From Pegea sp. RAD2-039 (lineage: Eukaryota > Chordata > Thaliacea > Salpida > Salpidae): a stretch of DNA of 64,000 nucleotides. Made by a program: the position numbers and the translations under genes. Location of the stretch: NCBI GenBank assembly GCA_034620365.1, contig JAQGEQ010000297.1, positions 418,171-482,170 on the forward strand, read 5' to 3'. Position 1 is the stretch's first letter. Each line of letters begins with the position of its first letter. The notes below the pieces were generated by a model. It had not been told where the DNA came from. It did not search any database and saw only the letters and a program-made list of their open reading frames with translations. This document shows, one piece after another, positions 13,948 through 28,100 of the stretch.

Positions 13948-13955
13948 TCACGTGA
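13948..13955. promoter_or_regulatory. palindromic E-box TCACGTGA upstream of the acidic-tail gene
   Basis: TCACGTGA lies about 490 bases upstream of the ATG at 13457, in a slightly less A/T-rich patch. It is a perfect palindrome with the CACGTG core bound by bHLH-zip factors. Position fits a promoter-proximal site, but no transcription start can be read from the sequence. Confidence 0.3.
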
Positions 13956-14869
13956 GAGCTTTTTGCATGAATGCCTCCAAAACTATGGATACCCATTAGT
14001 AAGATTACAGTTTGAAATCATGATTCTTTTATGTAAACTGAATCTTATCATTAGCGGTGCTTGAATCGTAAAGTGTAAGACACGACACAAAAATCAATAG
14101 CAAGTGGAAAAAATTTAAATCGATCTTAACTGGGAAAAAGGAAAAAAAAAAGAATAATTAAAATTGATAAATTATTTGATAAAAAAAAGAAACAATAAGA
14201 GCAGAGTTTTTGGAGGAAATAAAGAAAACTGTAAATGGTTTGCACAATTGAAAATGTTAAATCACATAAAACAAAACTTTTTTCGTCGAGATTCCATTAG
14301 ATTTTTTAATAATGAGTAATCACCGATTAGTAAATCGTACCAATTAAACAAAGTTTCAATTTTCTGATTTAAGTGGTTGTGATGGTCAGTTTAGTAGAGA
14401 TGTAAGCTACTGGGTTTGTAATTTTATCATCAATTATTCACAAGAAAAAGGAAGAATAAAATAAGCAAGAACAGATGTAGCGCGAACCATCATCAAATTA
14501 TTTTACATCAAATTAAATTTTCAGTTAATGAAATTTAGAATGCGTTTGAGCTTGATCAATTTTAAGCCCATGAGCCTAAAAATTATATTGGCTATGAAGG
14601 GACAGCAATAAATCAAAGTTTTTTTATGAAAAACAATTCGGAAACTTTGTTTCCTGTATGCTGCATATTGAAAAGCTTTCAACAACAATCATCTAGCTCT
14701 AAATTTCTTTCTTCTCTTATATATTTTGACACGTATACTTTTTAACAGTTTAAATTTAAAAATAGAAAAAGAAGAAGAAACAAAAGGACATCAACAGTGG
14801 GAGAGGCTTCTCACTTCTTCTTTTATATTTTAAATAAAGAGTTGAAAATTTAAATCACGTCAGAACTAG

Positions 14870-14966
14870 CTTTGAAAAGCACTCGAGCTTGAAGAGTCTT
14901 TGTCACCTTCTATTCGTTTTGTCTGAATCGAAGAATTATGTCTACCTTTTAACTGGAATCAAGGTA
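14870..14966 (+). other. possible 5' untranslated exon with splice donor
   Basis: This patch is compositionally distinct and ends in a strong donor, CAAG followed by gtaagag, at about 14963. It holds ATGTCTACCTTTTAA, a four-codon upstream frame. No coding exon that would pair with it was found downstream, so it could be a leader exon of an unseen gene or chance. Confidence 0.2.
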
Positions 14967-16879
14967 AGAGTAAATTATGAGTCAAGATCGAATTTTATGC
15001 GTTAAACCCTTGCTTAAAACTATTTTCTACTTATTATATCTCGAACACCAAAATATTTGCAAATAAAATGAAATAAATTGAAAAGACGTTTTTGAAAAGA
15101 ATTTTGACATCACAAGCAAAATACGGAAATGATTTAGGTTGAGAAATTGTCTTTGATGTAACCCACTCAGCAATAATTTAGATTTCATAAGTCATTTAGT
15201 AACAGTAAAATAAATATCTAACAAGCTTCATAAAAGAACAGTATAAGTCCTTTTATAATTATCAGCTTTATTTTCAATCTAGAAATGAATTCCTTTTCAA
15301 GTACTGTGAGTTGTTTTAATTGAAAATTGAGAAAAAAGTAGAATGCTAGAATTAATATACGTAAATGACTTTATGAAAGTGAACAAAACAAGTTATTGTA
15401 ACTTGTATGAATTACTAAAAAATTGCTCAAATTTTCAAATGTCTTAGCAAATAGCAATATTTACCACCAACACGCAAAACTTACTACTAAAAACTGTGTT
15501 TCAGAAAATTATATATCTAGCAAAAATACTTTGAATAAAATTAAAAAGATAAAATATTAAAAAATACGCCACAGTATAATATATATATAACGATAGACTG
15601 AAATTTTTGAAATTTTTTACTTTGTTTAATTTTTAAGTAAAACTTGAAATTGAAATAAACTACTTAAATGCCGTAAATAGTTGGAAAACTGGTTTTTAAA
15701 TTTTTTTTTTGCTTTCTTCTTCTTACTAAATTTTAATCTACTTTCTTCAAAATTTTAATGAATCATCTATCTTTAATAAAAGTGTTGGATTCCCAAAGAA
15801 AATAAACTATTAGATAAATTGTTCAGCATGTGTTTAAGACCAGCTGTTATATTTTGCTGACTCATAGTTTTTATAAATAATGATATATTGAGTTTTCTAA
15901 TGCATTCCGAAGATGATGGATCAAAAAATGTTTGAAGAAATTTTGTAAGAAGATATCAAAAAAAAGTATAAAATAGTTTAGTTGTGAACTACTAAAATTG
16001 CATGAGAAACTTGACAATGAAATAAATTAATCAGTTAAAAATAACTTGAAAAAGCTACAAAATAAAAAAAACATTGACGACAAGAAAATTTTACAAAAAC
16101 AAAATCTTTTTCTTTAACTGAAAGAAAACAGTTAAAATAATAATCTAAAAAATCAGCCGCAAGATATTTTGCTTTTAAAATGACGTCAAAATATCAAAAA
16201 AGAACAAAACTATAAATATCTTATCACAAAAAAGTTAGATTGAAATCTGAATCCAAAAGTTTAATCTTAAAAGTAAAACTAATCATGTTACGGTCATTTG
16301 TAAATAAATTGAAAAATAGATAATCGTCACTAGACTTCCTTTCAAAGCAACGTCATCCAGACCCAATTTCGCTGCTTTGACATTCCCAAAAAGTTTAAAT
16401 AATTTATAAAGAACGCTAAAATAAAATATTCTTTCAAAGTAAGACTTCATGAAAATTGTATGATTAAAAATATAATACCCAACTCTCGAATTGTTTCAAT
16501 TCAAACCAAGTAGTAAACAATATCAATAAATGTAAAGTTTTTAAATAATAATATTTTTATATTTACTCTAAGAGAGGTCGCTTTTAGTTTTCATGTTAAA
16601 TATCATAAGTTACATTTGTTTTGAAAAACAAATGACTAAAAATAGCCCAACTGTATAAACTCTCTTAAAATTTTTTTTTGTTTAACTAAATGTTATAGCA
16701 GAAATAAAATTAAAAAAAACGAAAGAAATACAAGCCATTTTTTGACTGGGAAAGTATCACTTGTTAAGAATAGTTTATAAAGTAGTTTTAATTACAAACT
16801 TTGTTTTAAAAAATCTTCCTAAAAGTTAAACAATAAAATTAAACTGTCCTATATCGAAAAACGAAGAAGAAAAAGTTGA

Positions 16880-17480
16880 CTGAACAGTTGAAAGAAAAAG
16901 TTGGCTTGCTTACTCTGCGCTAAGATGCTCAAGAAAGTCACTACTACTGTTGTCACCACTACTACTGCTCTGCTATTTTGATAGCATAAAGAAAAAAAAC
17001 TTTGTCTACTTTTATTACCAAAAGAAATGGTTGAATAAAATCGCAGAGAAAAAAGATGTTAGCCTTAGGCCACAATTTTAAGCAGTACATATGCACACTC
17101 ATGCACATACACGATGCCTCAAACGTGGTTGACCATAACATCAGAAGAAATAGAGTTAAAAAATGGGATAGAATAAAATGAGAGATTTGTAGAGGAAGCC
17201 GTCAGTTATTTTTAGCTTTTCCACTGAAAGCACGCATGTTCTCTGTCGTTATCATCAAATTGTTTCTTTTTTTTACTGAAATAAGGAAGAATTGCTGAAG
17301 TGAAACGATAATAGGATTTTAAAGAGCAGAGAGCAGAGTATCTCACAGCTACACGCGCATTCTGACGTTCTTACTATCACATAAAACAAAAAGAAACACT
17401 TAGAGGCAAACCTCTTTCTCACTCTCCTTTTATGTATGTACTTCTACTTTTTTTATTTTGTACTCTCGTTCTTAGAGTAA
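16880..17480. other. non-coding island of more balanced composition
   Basis: The segment is distinctly richer in G and C than its surroundings. It contains imperfect ACT/CTG triplet runs near 16940-16975 and GAGCAGAGAGCAGAG near 17325. No splice-consistent frame was found on either strand. It could be a promoter, enhancer or old repeat. The flanks at 14000-16880 and 17480-19000 hold nothing I can support. Confidence 0.3.
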
Positions 17481-19117
17481 TTTTTTAACGTTGTGTTTGC
17501 ATATTCGCCCAATTTTAAAAGTTTTTTTTAAAGTTTCTTAATATTTTTCAATCTAAATTAACTAGAAAACTAAATAAATTGATGTTTCAAAAGTATTAAA
17601 GTATTTTTATTCTTTATATTTAATAACTAGAGCATTTTTTTAAAGTTTTTAGACTGACACCGATCTTCTAATCTTGTTCTCTGAATAACTTTTGCAAGTC
17701 GTGAAAATAGGATTGGATATGACTAATATAAATGCACCTGCTGCCTGAGGCTATGAACGACTAAATGTTAACTTTGGTCGTGCATTGACATTTTTTGCTA
17801 TATAATTTTCGATAAAATATCAAGCAACAAAGTAAATGAATAAAAATTCACTAACTCAAAAAAACTTATAATTTTGAATGATTGGTAATTTAAGTAATCT
17901 AATCAAGTAATTTAACTTACTGTTTTCAAAAAATGAAGAGTATTTCTTTTTAAAACTAATTTTACTAAAATAAATACATAAGAATAAAGATTCTATTCAT
18001 AATTAAATGATGTTTTATAAACTACAGCCACAGGCAACCGCTTAATTTATGGAAAAACAGTTATTTTAATAATTATTCTATGACACTACTTCTTGAATAG
18101 TGTGTATAATTAAATACATTTATTCTTCTATTTCGTTATCTTGATACACAACATAAAATAGGCTACATTTAATATTTATTTGAATTGCTTTTTAAAACTG
18201 CAATTTCAAAGTTTTACAAGTTAGATTGCAACTTCATTTCATAAATTAAGTAATGAAGTTTTTTTGAAATGATAGATAAAATAACAAAAGTATATTTTAA
18301 TGGTAGTGAAAAGTTAAAATGTAATTCATCTAAAGTATTTTTGTAAACTTTTCTAAATTATTATTCCACCTTCCTCTACTCTAAATACAATTTTAAGCAA
18401 CTTTTAGAACTATTTTCATAAAATTGATAAAACTAACAATTTCTTTAATTTACTTAGATCCAGTTCTTTGAATATTATTGTAAAACCACTAGCTAAATAG
18501 TTTCTGATGTTTTGATTGCAGTTAACAGCAACTTCTAAATAAACTTTCAAAAACATTTTGAAGTAAAAATCAGTTGAGTTAAATAAAATAAAAGTAAGCA
18601 TTAAGTATTCAACGGAAAATAAATTTAAGTAGTCTCTGATGTGGGCTTGAAAAATAATAAAAACAGGAACAAAGTTCAAGCTTCAGTACATTATCTTATC
18701 TATATTAAAATTTTGTTTTGGAAATGCTTATCAGTCATCATAAAACACACATTTGATTCGTACAGTGGCAGTAAAACAACAAGTTAGCTGATTCCTTAAA
18801 AAAATAGTAAACATCATAAAGCTTGCTCAGATGAAATTAATTTAAGTTTAAAGATGTAAAAAAACTCTTTTAAAATTTCTTATCAAGGGTTTAACAGGTG
18901 GCTTTGAAAAACAATTTTCTACGAACCTCTCAGAAAACACAGCTTTCAAGTCTTTAAAGAGTAAACTTAATTGTAAAAACCACATTCTAATTAGCAGATT
19001 ACATTTATTTTCTGTTAAAACAATATCAGAATAACATTTTATATTTGATTAGATTAAAAAAAAGTTATTTTGTACCTAACAAGACAAATTTGTTGGAAGT
19101 TTTGGATTGGAACGTTT

Positions 19118-22100
19118 TTACAGCTTTTGCAAGAATAATTCTTCTGCAGCTTTTGTACCAACAGCCATCCAACGTTCTGATAATTTAAGGAAATGTGAGT
19201 TCCGAGAGTTCTGACAGTTCTGAAAGAAAAGAAAATCAAGAGGATAAAAAAGTAATGATAAAGAATATTATAACTCTAATAAATCTTTTTTAATATAGTG
19301 GTGATCAAAAATACGAGTTGTAAGTTTCTGGACAAGGGAAATAATAGATACAATGAAACTAGTAACTATGTTAAAAATAACTTTCAGCTGTTCTGGATGT
19401 CGTTTAGAATCATTAAATATTATAGTGCCAGGTGTTAGTAGCTTCAGTAGAAAGTTATTCTGAGAAAGACTTCAGGCACAAAACAAAAGTTTTTAGATCT
19501 CGACAACTATTCTAGAACTTTATTATTGTTAGTAATTCGTAATTTTTACTTCGACGACACAGATTTCATACACTTCAAAAATAATTCGTGTAATAATCTT
19601 ACTTGACATCATGACATTTACGTAAAGCGAAAGTTTTTTAGAAGCCTTTAAATATTTTTACATTTTTCATTTAACCTGGAATTGATAATTTCAACAACTT
19701 ATAATTTAGATCTTCAGACTAACTGAAAACCTTTGAAAAAAGCGAAATTCTTTTCATTGCTCAAAACTTATTTTGCTTTTGAGGATCAACTTTTATTAGC
19801 TTTTAAGTGATTTGTTGAAGGTAGTCAAGAATGGTGCTAATAATGGTTGATAAATCGTTAAGTAAAAGTTTACTACTGAGAGAAGGTTTTAGATTAAATA
19901 AGATTCATAATTAAGAATTAATAATTCTTCTCAAAAGACTTCAAAAATAATTCTTATAATAGTCGACTTGGTGAAATTTGCATAAAATGAAAAATCTTTT
20001 AAACTACTTAAAGATGTTTACTTTTCTAATTTATTGGGCATAAGTTCAATAATCGATAGTTGATATTTTCCGACTAACTGAAAATAATTTGGTTGCTAGA
20101 TTTAATAAAGTAAAATATCTTATCTTCAAAAGTTTTCTGAATATATATCCAATAAAAAATGTTTATCTAACGGATTGATTTCTTTTACAACTGTAGCGAC
20201 CCTAATTGTTTTAATAAAGTTCTGAAGATCATAGAATAATCTATGTAATCAATTTGATTTGGCCATGAATTCTGGTTCAGGTGTTTTTAGGATCAAAAGG
20301 GTTTAAAAGGAAACAGACAATAAGAATATGAAAAGATGGTTAATTAAAACAAAAGTGGTAGAAGTGAGGAAATGAAAATTTAATACCTTAAAAAAGGTTT
20401 TATCCACTTGAAAAATCACCTTTCTGCAATAATGACAATAATAACCACAAAAAACAGTCTCTTGAGGTAGAAACCAGAATATTAAAACAGAACTTGTACA
20501 AGAACCACTATCTGAATAAAGAAAAGTTTTCAATGGATTAATTATTCTTTAAAGTGGAAGTTAAAATTCTAATTCTATTACTTTAATTACAAACGAACTA
20601 AATTTAAACAAGAGTTATTTAAAATTACTTCACTTATATTAAGAAGAAAATTAAAAAAAAATATGTTATCGGGTGATTTCAGTGAATATTTATTAAACAT
20701 TTATGAAAATATATTATCTAATATATATAAATATTTAGGAGCTGTGGCAACGCTCTATACTTAGGAGCTCTATAATTAATAAAGAAGATAAACTAAAAAT
20801 AATGTCAAAAGTTCAAACTTATGAACAAAACCTTTGATGAAAATGAATTATCGATGTTTTGATGGCAAAATTTCATTTGAAAATAATTTATACTAACAAG
20901 TTTCAGTTAATATCGAACTTTAAAATATTAACAAATATTAGGAAATATTAAGAAATTATTCTTAACAGCTTAAAGACTTTCTTAACCAAATATAAATCCA
21001 CGAACGGTTATATAAAACTTTAAAAATTGAGATTAAAAGAAAATATTTCCATTTATTACATATAGATATATTACACAAAAATCATGAATTCATAACATCA
21101 AACCACATGCAGCTACAAAATAACATAAGTGATCACGTGATAAATGAATTAAAATACCAGCAAAAGTGGTTCAAATAGTTTTTTTGAAAATTAGAAATTG
21201 AAATTATTGTTGGATAAATTGGGTTACTAAAATGGTTTCAACAACTTGCAGACGACAAAATCTATTAACTAATCTAAAAAAATGACATAAGTCATGCAAA
21301 ACAGATCTTAACTCTAGTATTCGAGAAAAGTTTGAAAATTGACTAACTGTAGCAGCTTGTAGCAGAAGCTACTATAATTAAAACAAACAAGATATTTAAA
21401 ATCAGAATTACAAACCTAGTAATATCTCAATTGATGCACAGATCTGGAAAGAACACAATCGTTAACATCTTTGTTGATTAAAGAATTTGTTCTCCAAAAC
21501 CTTTTATATCTTTCCATTTTATGAATTTTTTAGGATTTTTCTGTAATTTCGAAAAATATATTTTATAAACTAAAAGTAAATAACAATATAAAATTTTGAT
21601 ACATTATTCTAATTATTACTTTGTGCCACTAAATGAAATTTAAAAGACCATTTTGATTCATAACAACCAGTAATATGGTTTTAAAAGAAACAATCTCCTA
21701 GCTGCATTCATTAAAATCAAATAAGTTGTTGATTTAAATGGGATTAAAGATTCTTTATGAAAGCACAAGACATTTTTTAAGTTTTATAATTTTGTTTCTG
21801 TAATATGAATGATCACAAAACATGGGTTTACTATTAATTTTATAGAATATAAAAGATTTTATACAAATGAGTATTATGTGTAATCTTTTTATTAAGTTAT
21901 AAAGTAAATTTTCATTAATAAAAAGTGTTTTGATATTAGATGATTTAGAAAGATAACACAGTTCAGACTATTATTCAGATTCAAAACAATTATTATCACT
22001 TTAATTTAAATCAATATATTAAGTTTATTCAATAACCAAAACAATTTTAAAAGAAGCAGTTAGATAAAGACAATAGAAAACAAGAAATATAAAATAAGTT

Positions 22101-25100
22101 TTCAACTTATAAAAAAATGTAAAAGTTAATTTATATTCTCAGAAAAATTGTTTTATAGTTTGATAACTTATCTCCAAATAAGTTCAATTGATGAATGTTT
22201 ATATTTTACCTTATAAAATGTTTTGTGATAATAACTTATTTTAAACGTAAAATAAAACTATTCTAAAATATTAGATAAGAAGTTTTTTTTTTTATAGGAA
22301 ATCATGTTTTTTTAAATAGTAAGAAAACATTCAACTTCATAATTGTTTTTACATTTGGTTGATGTAAATTTATATTAAAGTTTTTAATCTTTAATTAAAT
22401 TAGATTAAACTCAGATAAGTTTAAGAAATTATTGACAAGTCTTATGCAACTATTACAATTAAACTAAACAATTAACAAATTTGATGAAATTAAAATAAAA
22501 CAAAAAAACGCCAATAAAAAAGTAAACAAATACCAAGGTCACGTGGTCACGTGGCTACCAAGTCTGCGAGCGGTAATCGCTGCTGATGATGGTTTGTTGT
22601 GGGTAGCTGCAATATGAAGCAAATGATAAATTAATCAATTAATAATGACATCATTATAGCAAACTAACCTGTATCACAGAAGTTGACATTTAAAATGTTC
22701 TTCTTTGTACTCATCAATTTTCGAAAATTTAGTCGAAGAGTCAACAAGTTAACTTCTACACCCCATTTCTTATATCAGATGACATCAAGGGGAGGTCTAG
22801 TAGTTTTTCAATCAATAAATTTACTATGTGATGAAAAATATTTAATTACAAAAAAGTACTAACCAGATTTCGTTTTAAGCATTAATATCACAACATTTTC
22901 ATCTGTGTTTAAGTCATCTAAGATTTTCTTATAGCTTATACTGTAAAAAAATATGGCAAAAATATTGAAAGTATATTCTTTAAATTTAGAAATTAAATGT
23001 AAATAATAGGAAATATGTTAATCTATTTTTGAGACGGAAATTTTTTTAGCAGAAAAATTAATTTAGAGAATCAGTTTTTACGAGCTAACGTGTCATCTGT
23101 TTTTTGAAAAAAAATATAACTTAGGCAGTAATTTATTAAAAAATAAAGATAATTCACAAAGCTTAGTTTAAATCGTTTTGTTTAATTATATCTAAAACGA
23201 TATGACGTGATATAAAAAATTAAAAAAATTCACAGAAATTCAAGTGAAATTGGTATTAAATATTCTTCTGCAGATTATAGTAGCAATATACTAAAGATTT
23301 TAATTTAGTTATAAAGCGTACAATTATTTTAGCAGGTTTATCAGCAGATTAAATGATGATGAGGATCAACAAGTGATAAAAAAGAGTACATTTAAGCTAT
23401 AAATTCTCTTATTTAGAACATTCACATTGGAAAACACGAGTTTTAAGTTTCTGGGTTGTTGAAACAGTAAAGAATGTGTAATTTTGTTAAAAATAACTTT
23501 CAGCTGTTCTGGATGTCGTTTAGAATCATTAAATATTATAGTGCCAGGTGTTAGTAGCTTCAGTAGAAAGTTATTCCAAGAAAGACTTCAGGCACACAAC
23601 AAAAGTCTTTAGATCTCGACAACTATTCTAAGGACTTTATTATTGTTAGTAATTCGCAATTTTTACTTCAAAGACAAAGATTTCATTCACTTCAAAAATA
23701 ATTCGAGTAATAATCTTACTTGACATCATGACATTTGCGTAAAATGAAAGATTTTTAAAAGCTTTTAAATCTTTTTATCTTTTCATTTAACTTGGAATTG
23801 ATGATTTAAACAAATGATAATATAAATGTTCAGACTAGTTAAAACCAAAGAGATAATTAACCAAGTTATCGAAATGTGATTTTTGTTCTGCATTTTGCAT
23901 TTATACATTCGAATGGATTTTTTACTTCAAGTAATTTTGCCTAATAAACCAGTTTTTTCTTTACTTAAAAATGTTTAAAGTAAACTGAAGTAAGAATGAA
24001 TTAATAGAGAACAATATTTTTCAAATAAGATTTTATTTTGATAATTCAATTAAATTTTTGTTTTATATAGTTTAATAAAATATAAAAAGAATTTTCATTG
24101 GAAACAGTTTCTCAAAGCATTTTTGTTCAATTTATAGATCTACAAATACTCTTATAAAGAAAATTCATGATTAATATTTAGATTTAAAATCTTCCAGTCA
24201 ATTTAAAGTTCTAAAATACTAAAACCAAAGTTATAAAAAAAATTGCAGAAGCTTATTTTACGAATATACGATCACTAACGGTTATAAAACACATTTTAAT
24301 TGATGACTCATAAAAAATTATATTTTTTAGTGTTAACATTTATATTTTAAAATGGGATTATAATAGCAGATAGAGCAGTTGAAATACCTTTTAAGAGATT
24401 AAAAATTACAATTGAATTTAGATTAATTGGATTACAGAAATGGTTTCAACAAATTGCAGACCACAGAATGTAAAAAGTATTTTACAAGAATCTCGACAAC
24501 TGACGTGCACAAATATCCTATTTCTAAACGTCAGGAAAAGTTTGAGAATTGCCTAACTGTAGCAGCTTATAGCAGAAGCTACTATGATTAAAACAAACAA
24601 GATATTCAAAATAACAATTACAAACCTTGTAATATCTCAATTGATGTACAGATCTTGAAAGAACACAATCGATAACACCTTTGTTGATTAAAGAATTTGT
24701 TTTCCAAGACTTTTTAGCTCTTTCCATTTTTTGAATTTTCTAGGAAATTTCTGTAATTTCAAAAATATATTTTATAAATTAAAAGTAAATATCAATATAA
24801 AATATTGATACATTATTCTAATTATTACTTAGTGCCACTAAACGAAATTTAAAAGACCATTTTTATTCATAACAACCAGATATATGGTTTTAAAAGAAAC
24901 ATTCTCCTAGCTGCTTTCATTAAAATTAAATAAGTTGTTAATTTAAACGGGATTAAAGATTTCTTATGAAAGTACAAGACATTTTTTAAGTTTTATTATT
25001 TTGTTTCTGTGATATAAATGATCACAAAACATGGGTTTACTAATAATTTTATAAAATATAAAAGATTTGATATAAATAAGTATTAAGTGTAATCTTTTTA

Positions 25101-28100
25101 TCAAGTTATAAAGTAAATTTTTCTTAAATAAAAAGTGTTTTGATATTAGATGATTTAGAAAGATAACATAGTTCAGACTATTGTTCAGATTCAAAATAAT
25201 TATTATCACTTTAATTTAAATCAATATATTAAGTTTTCTCAATAACCAAAACAATTTTAAAAGAAGCAGTTAGATAAATACACTAAAAAACAAGAAATAT
25301 AAAATGAGTTTTCAACTTATAAAAAAAAAATTAATTTATATTCTCAGAAAAATTGTTTTACAGTTTGATGAATTATCTCCAAATAAGTTCAATTGATGAA
25401 TGTTTATATTTTACCTTATAAAATGTTTTGTGATAATAACTTATTTTAAACGTAAAATAAAACTATTCTAAAATATTAAATAAGAAGTTTTTTTTTTTAT
25501 AGGAAATCATGTTTTTTTAAATAGTAAGAAAACATTCAACTTCATAATTGTTTATATATTTGGTTGATGTAAATTTATATTAAAGTTTTTAATCTTTAAT
25601 TAAATTAGATTAAACTCAGATAAGTTTAAGAAATTATTGACAAGTCTTATGCAACTATTACAATTAAACTAAACGATAAACAAATTTGATAAAGTTAAAA
25701 TAAAACAAAAAACGCCAATAAAAAAGTAAACAAATACCAAGGTCACGTGGTCACGTGGCTACCAAGTCTGCGAGCGGTAATCGCTGCTGATGATGGTTTG
25801 TTGTGGGTAGCTGCAATATGAAGCAAATGATAAATTAATCAATTAATAATGACATCATTATAGCGAACTAACCTGTATCACAAAAGTTGATATTTAAATG
25901 TTCTTCTTTGCTCTCATGAATTTTCGAAAATTTAGTCGAAGAGTCAACAACTTAACTTCTACATCCCAATTTTTACATCAGATGACATCAAGGGGAAGTC
26001 TAGTAGTTTTTCAATCAATAAATTTACTCTGTGATGAAAAATATTTAATTACAAAAAAGTACTAACCAGATTTCTTTTTAAGCATTAATATCACAACATT
26101 TTCATCTGTGTTTAAGTCATCTAAGATTTTCTTATAGCTTATACTGTAAAAAAATATGGCAAAAATATTGAAAGTATATTCTTTAAATTTAGAAATTAAA
26201 TGTAAATAATAGGAAATATGTTAATCTATTTTTGAGACGGAAATTTTTTTAGCAGAAAAATTAATTTAGAGAATCAGTTTTTACGAGCTAACGTGTCATC
26301 TGTTTTTTGAAAAAAAATATAACTTAGGCAGTAATTGATTAAAAAATAAAGATAATTCACAGCTTGGTTTAAATCGTTTTGTTTAATTATATCTAAAACG
26401 ATATGACGTGATATAAAAAATTAAAAAAATTCACAGAAATTCAAGTGAAATTGGTATTAAATATTATTCTGCAGATTATAGTAGCAATATACTAAAGATT
26501 TTAATTTAGTTATAAAGCGTACAATTATTTTAGCAGGTTTATCAGCAGATTAAATGATGATGAGGATCAACAAGTGATAAAAAAGAGTACATTTAAGCTA
26601 TAAATTCTCTTATTTAGAACATTCACATTGGAAAACACGAGTTTTAAGTTTCTGGGTTGTTGAAACAGTAAAGAATGTGTAATTTTGTTAAAAATAACTT
26701 TCAGCTGTTCTGGATGTCGTTTAGAATCATTAAATATTATAGTGCCAGGTGTTAGTAGCTTCAGTAGAAAGTTATTCCAAGAAAGACTTCAGGCACACAA
26801 CAAAAGTCTTTAGATCTCGACAACTATTCTAAGGACTTTATTATTGTTAGTAATTCGTAATTTTTACTTCAAAGACAAAGATTTCATACACTTCAAAAAT
26901 AATTCGAGTAATAATCTTACTTGACATCATGACATTTACGTAAAACGAAAAATTTTTAAAGGCACTTAAATATTTTTATCATTTGATTTAACTTGGAATT
27001 GATAATTTTAACAAATGATAGTTTAGATTTTCAGATTAACGAAAAACCAAAGAGAAATTATTTTCATTGCTCACTGTTTAGTTTGCTTTTGAGGATCAAG
27101 TTTTATTAGATATTAAGTGACTTTTTGTCGGTATACAGGAATGTTGCTAATAACGGTTGATAAATCGTTTAGTAAAAGTTTACTACTGAGATAAGGTGTG
27201 AGATTAAATATGACTAATACTAAAATGATTGTAAAGCTCTTAAAAATGAAAATATGGCAGGCTGTTAGTACTGTTAAAGATAACGAACTATGATTAGTGT
27301 TTTTTCTTATGTATGTATGAATCTTAATGAATTTTATAATTTGCCCCAAGTTTTATCAAATACATGATGTTAAAAATGAAATGAACAAAACTTGAAGTAT
27401 TAGAAAAGGAACAATATTTTCCAATGTGAAAAATCTATTCTTGAATAATTTAGTTCAAGTTTTGATTTATTTGTTTAATTCAGTATAAACGAAGTTTAGT
27501 TGGAAGGTAGCTTCTAAAAGTATTTTTATTTCAACTTATGGAACTATAATTACTTTTATATATAAAATTCATGATTCTTATTTAGATTCGAAACTTTTCA
27601 GTCAAATTTTAATTCGATATATTTAAACAAAAGTTCTAAATAAAAATTACAGAACCTTATTCTGTTGAATTTACGCCCACTAACGTTTATAAAAATCTTT
27701 TTAAATTATGAATTTTAAAATAATTTTTTGAAGTTGCAACATAAATGCATCAGCATGGGATTAAAATACCAGCAAAAGTGGTTCAGCTAGATTTGAAAAA
27801 ATCATAATTGAATTTGGACTACAAAAATGCTTTCAACAACATTTAAACCACGAATTTCAAGCGATAATCTCTAAAAAAACTTGACATTTCGTGCAAGCAG
27901 ATCTTATTTTTAATAGTCAGGAAGAGTTTAACAATTGTCTAAATGTATTAGGTTGTAGCAGAAGTTGTTATAATTAAAATAAACAAGATATTAAAAATAA
28001 AAATTACAAACCTGCAGTAATATCTCAGATGATCTAATAGATGTGGAAAGAACACAATCACCAACACCTCTCTTGTTTAAAGAGCTTGTTCTCCAAGAGT

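Noticed and set aside
18416..18679. 87-codon minus-strand frame
   Set aside because: Phe/Ile/Leu-rich, no splice-site support and no similarity to neighbours; expected by chance.
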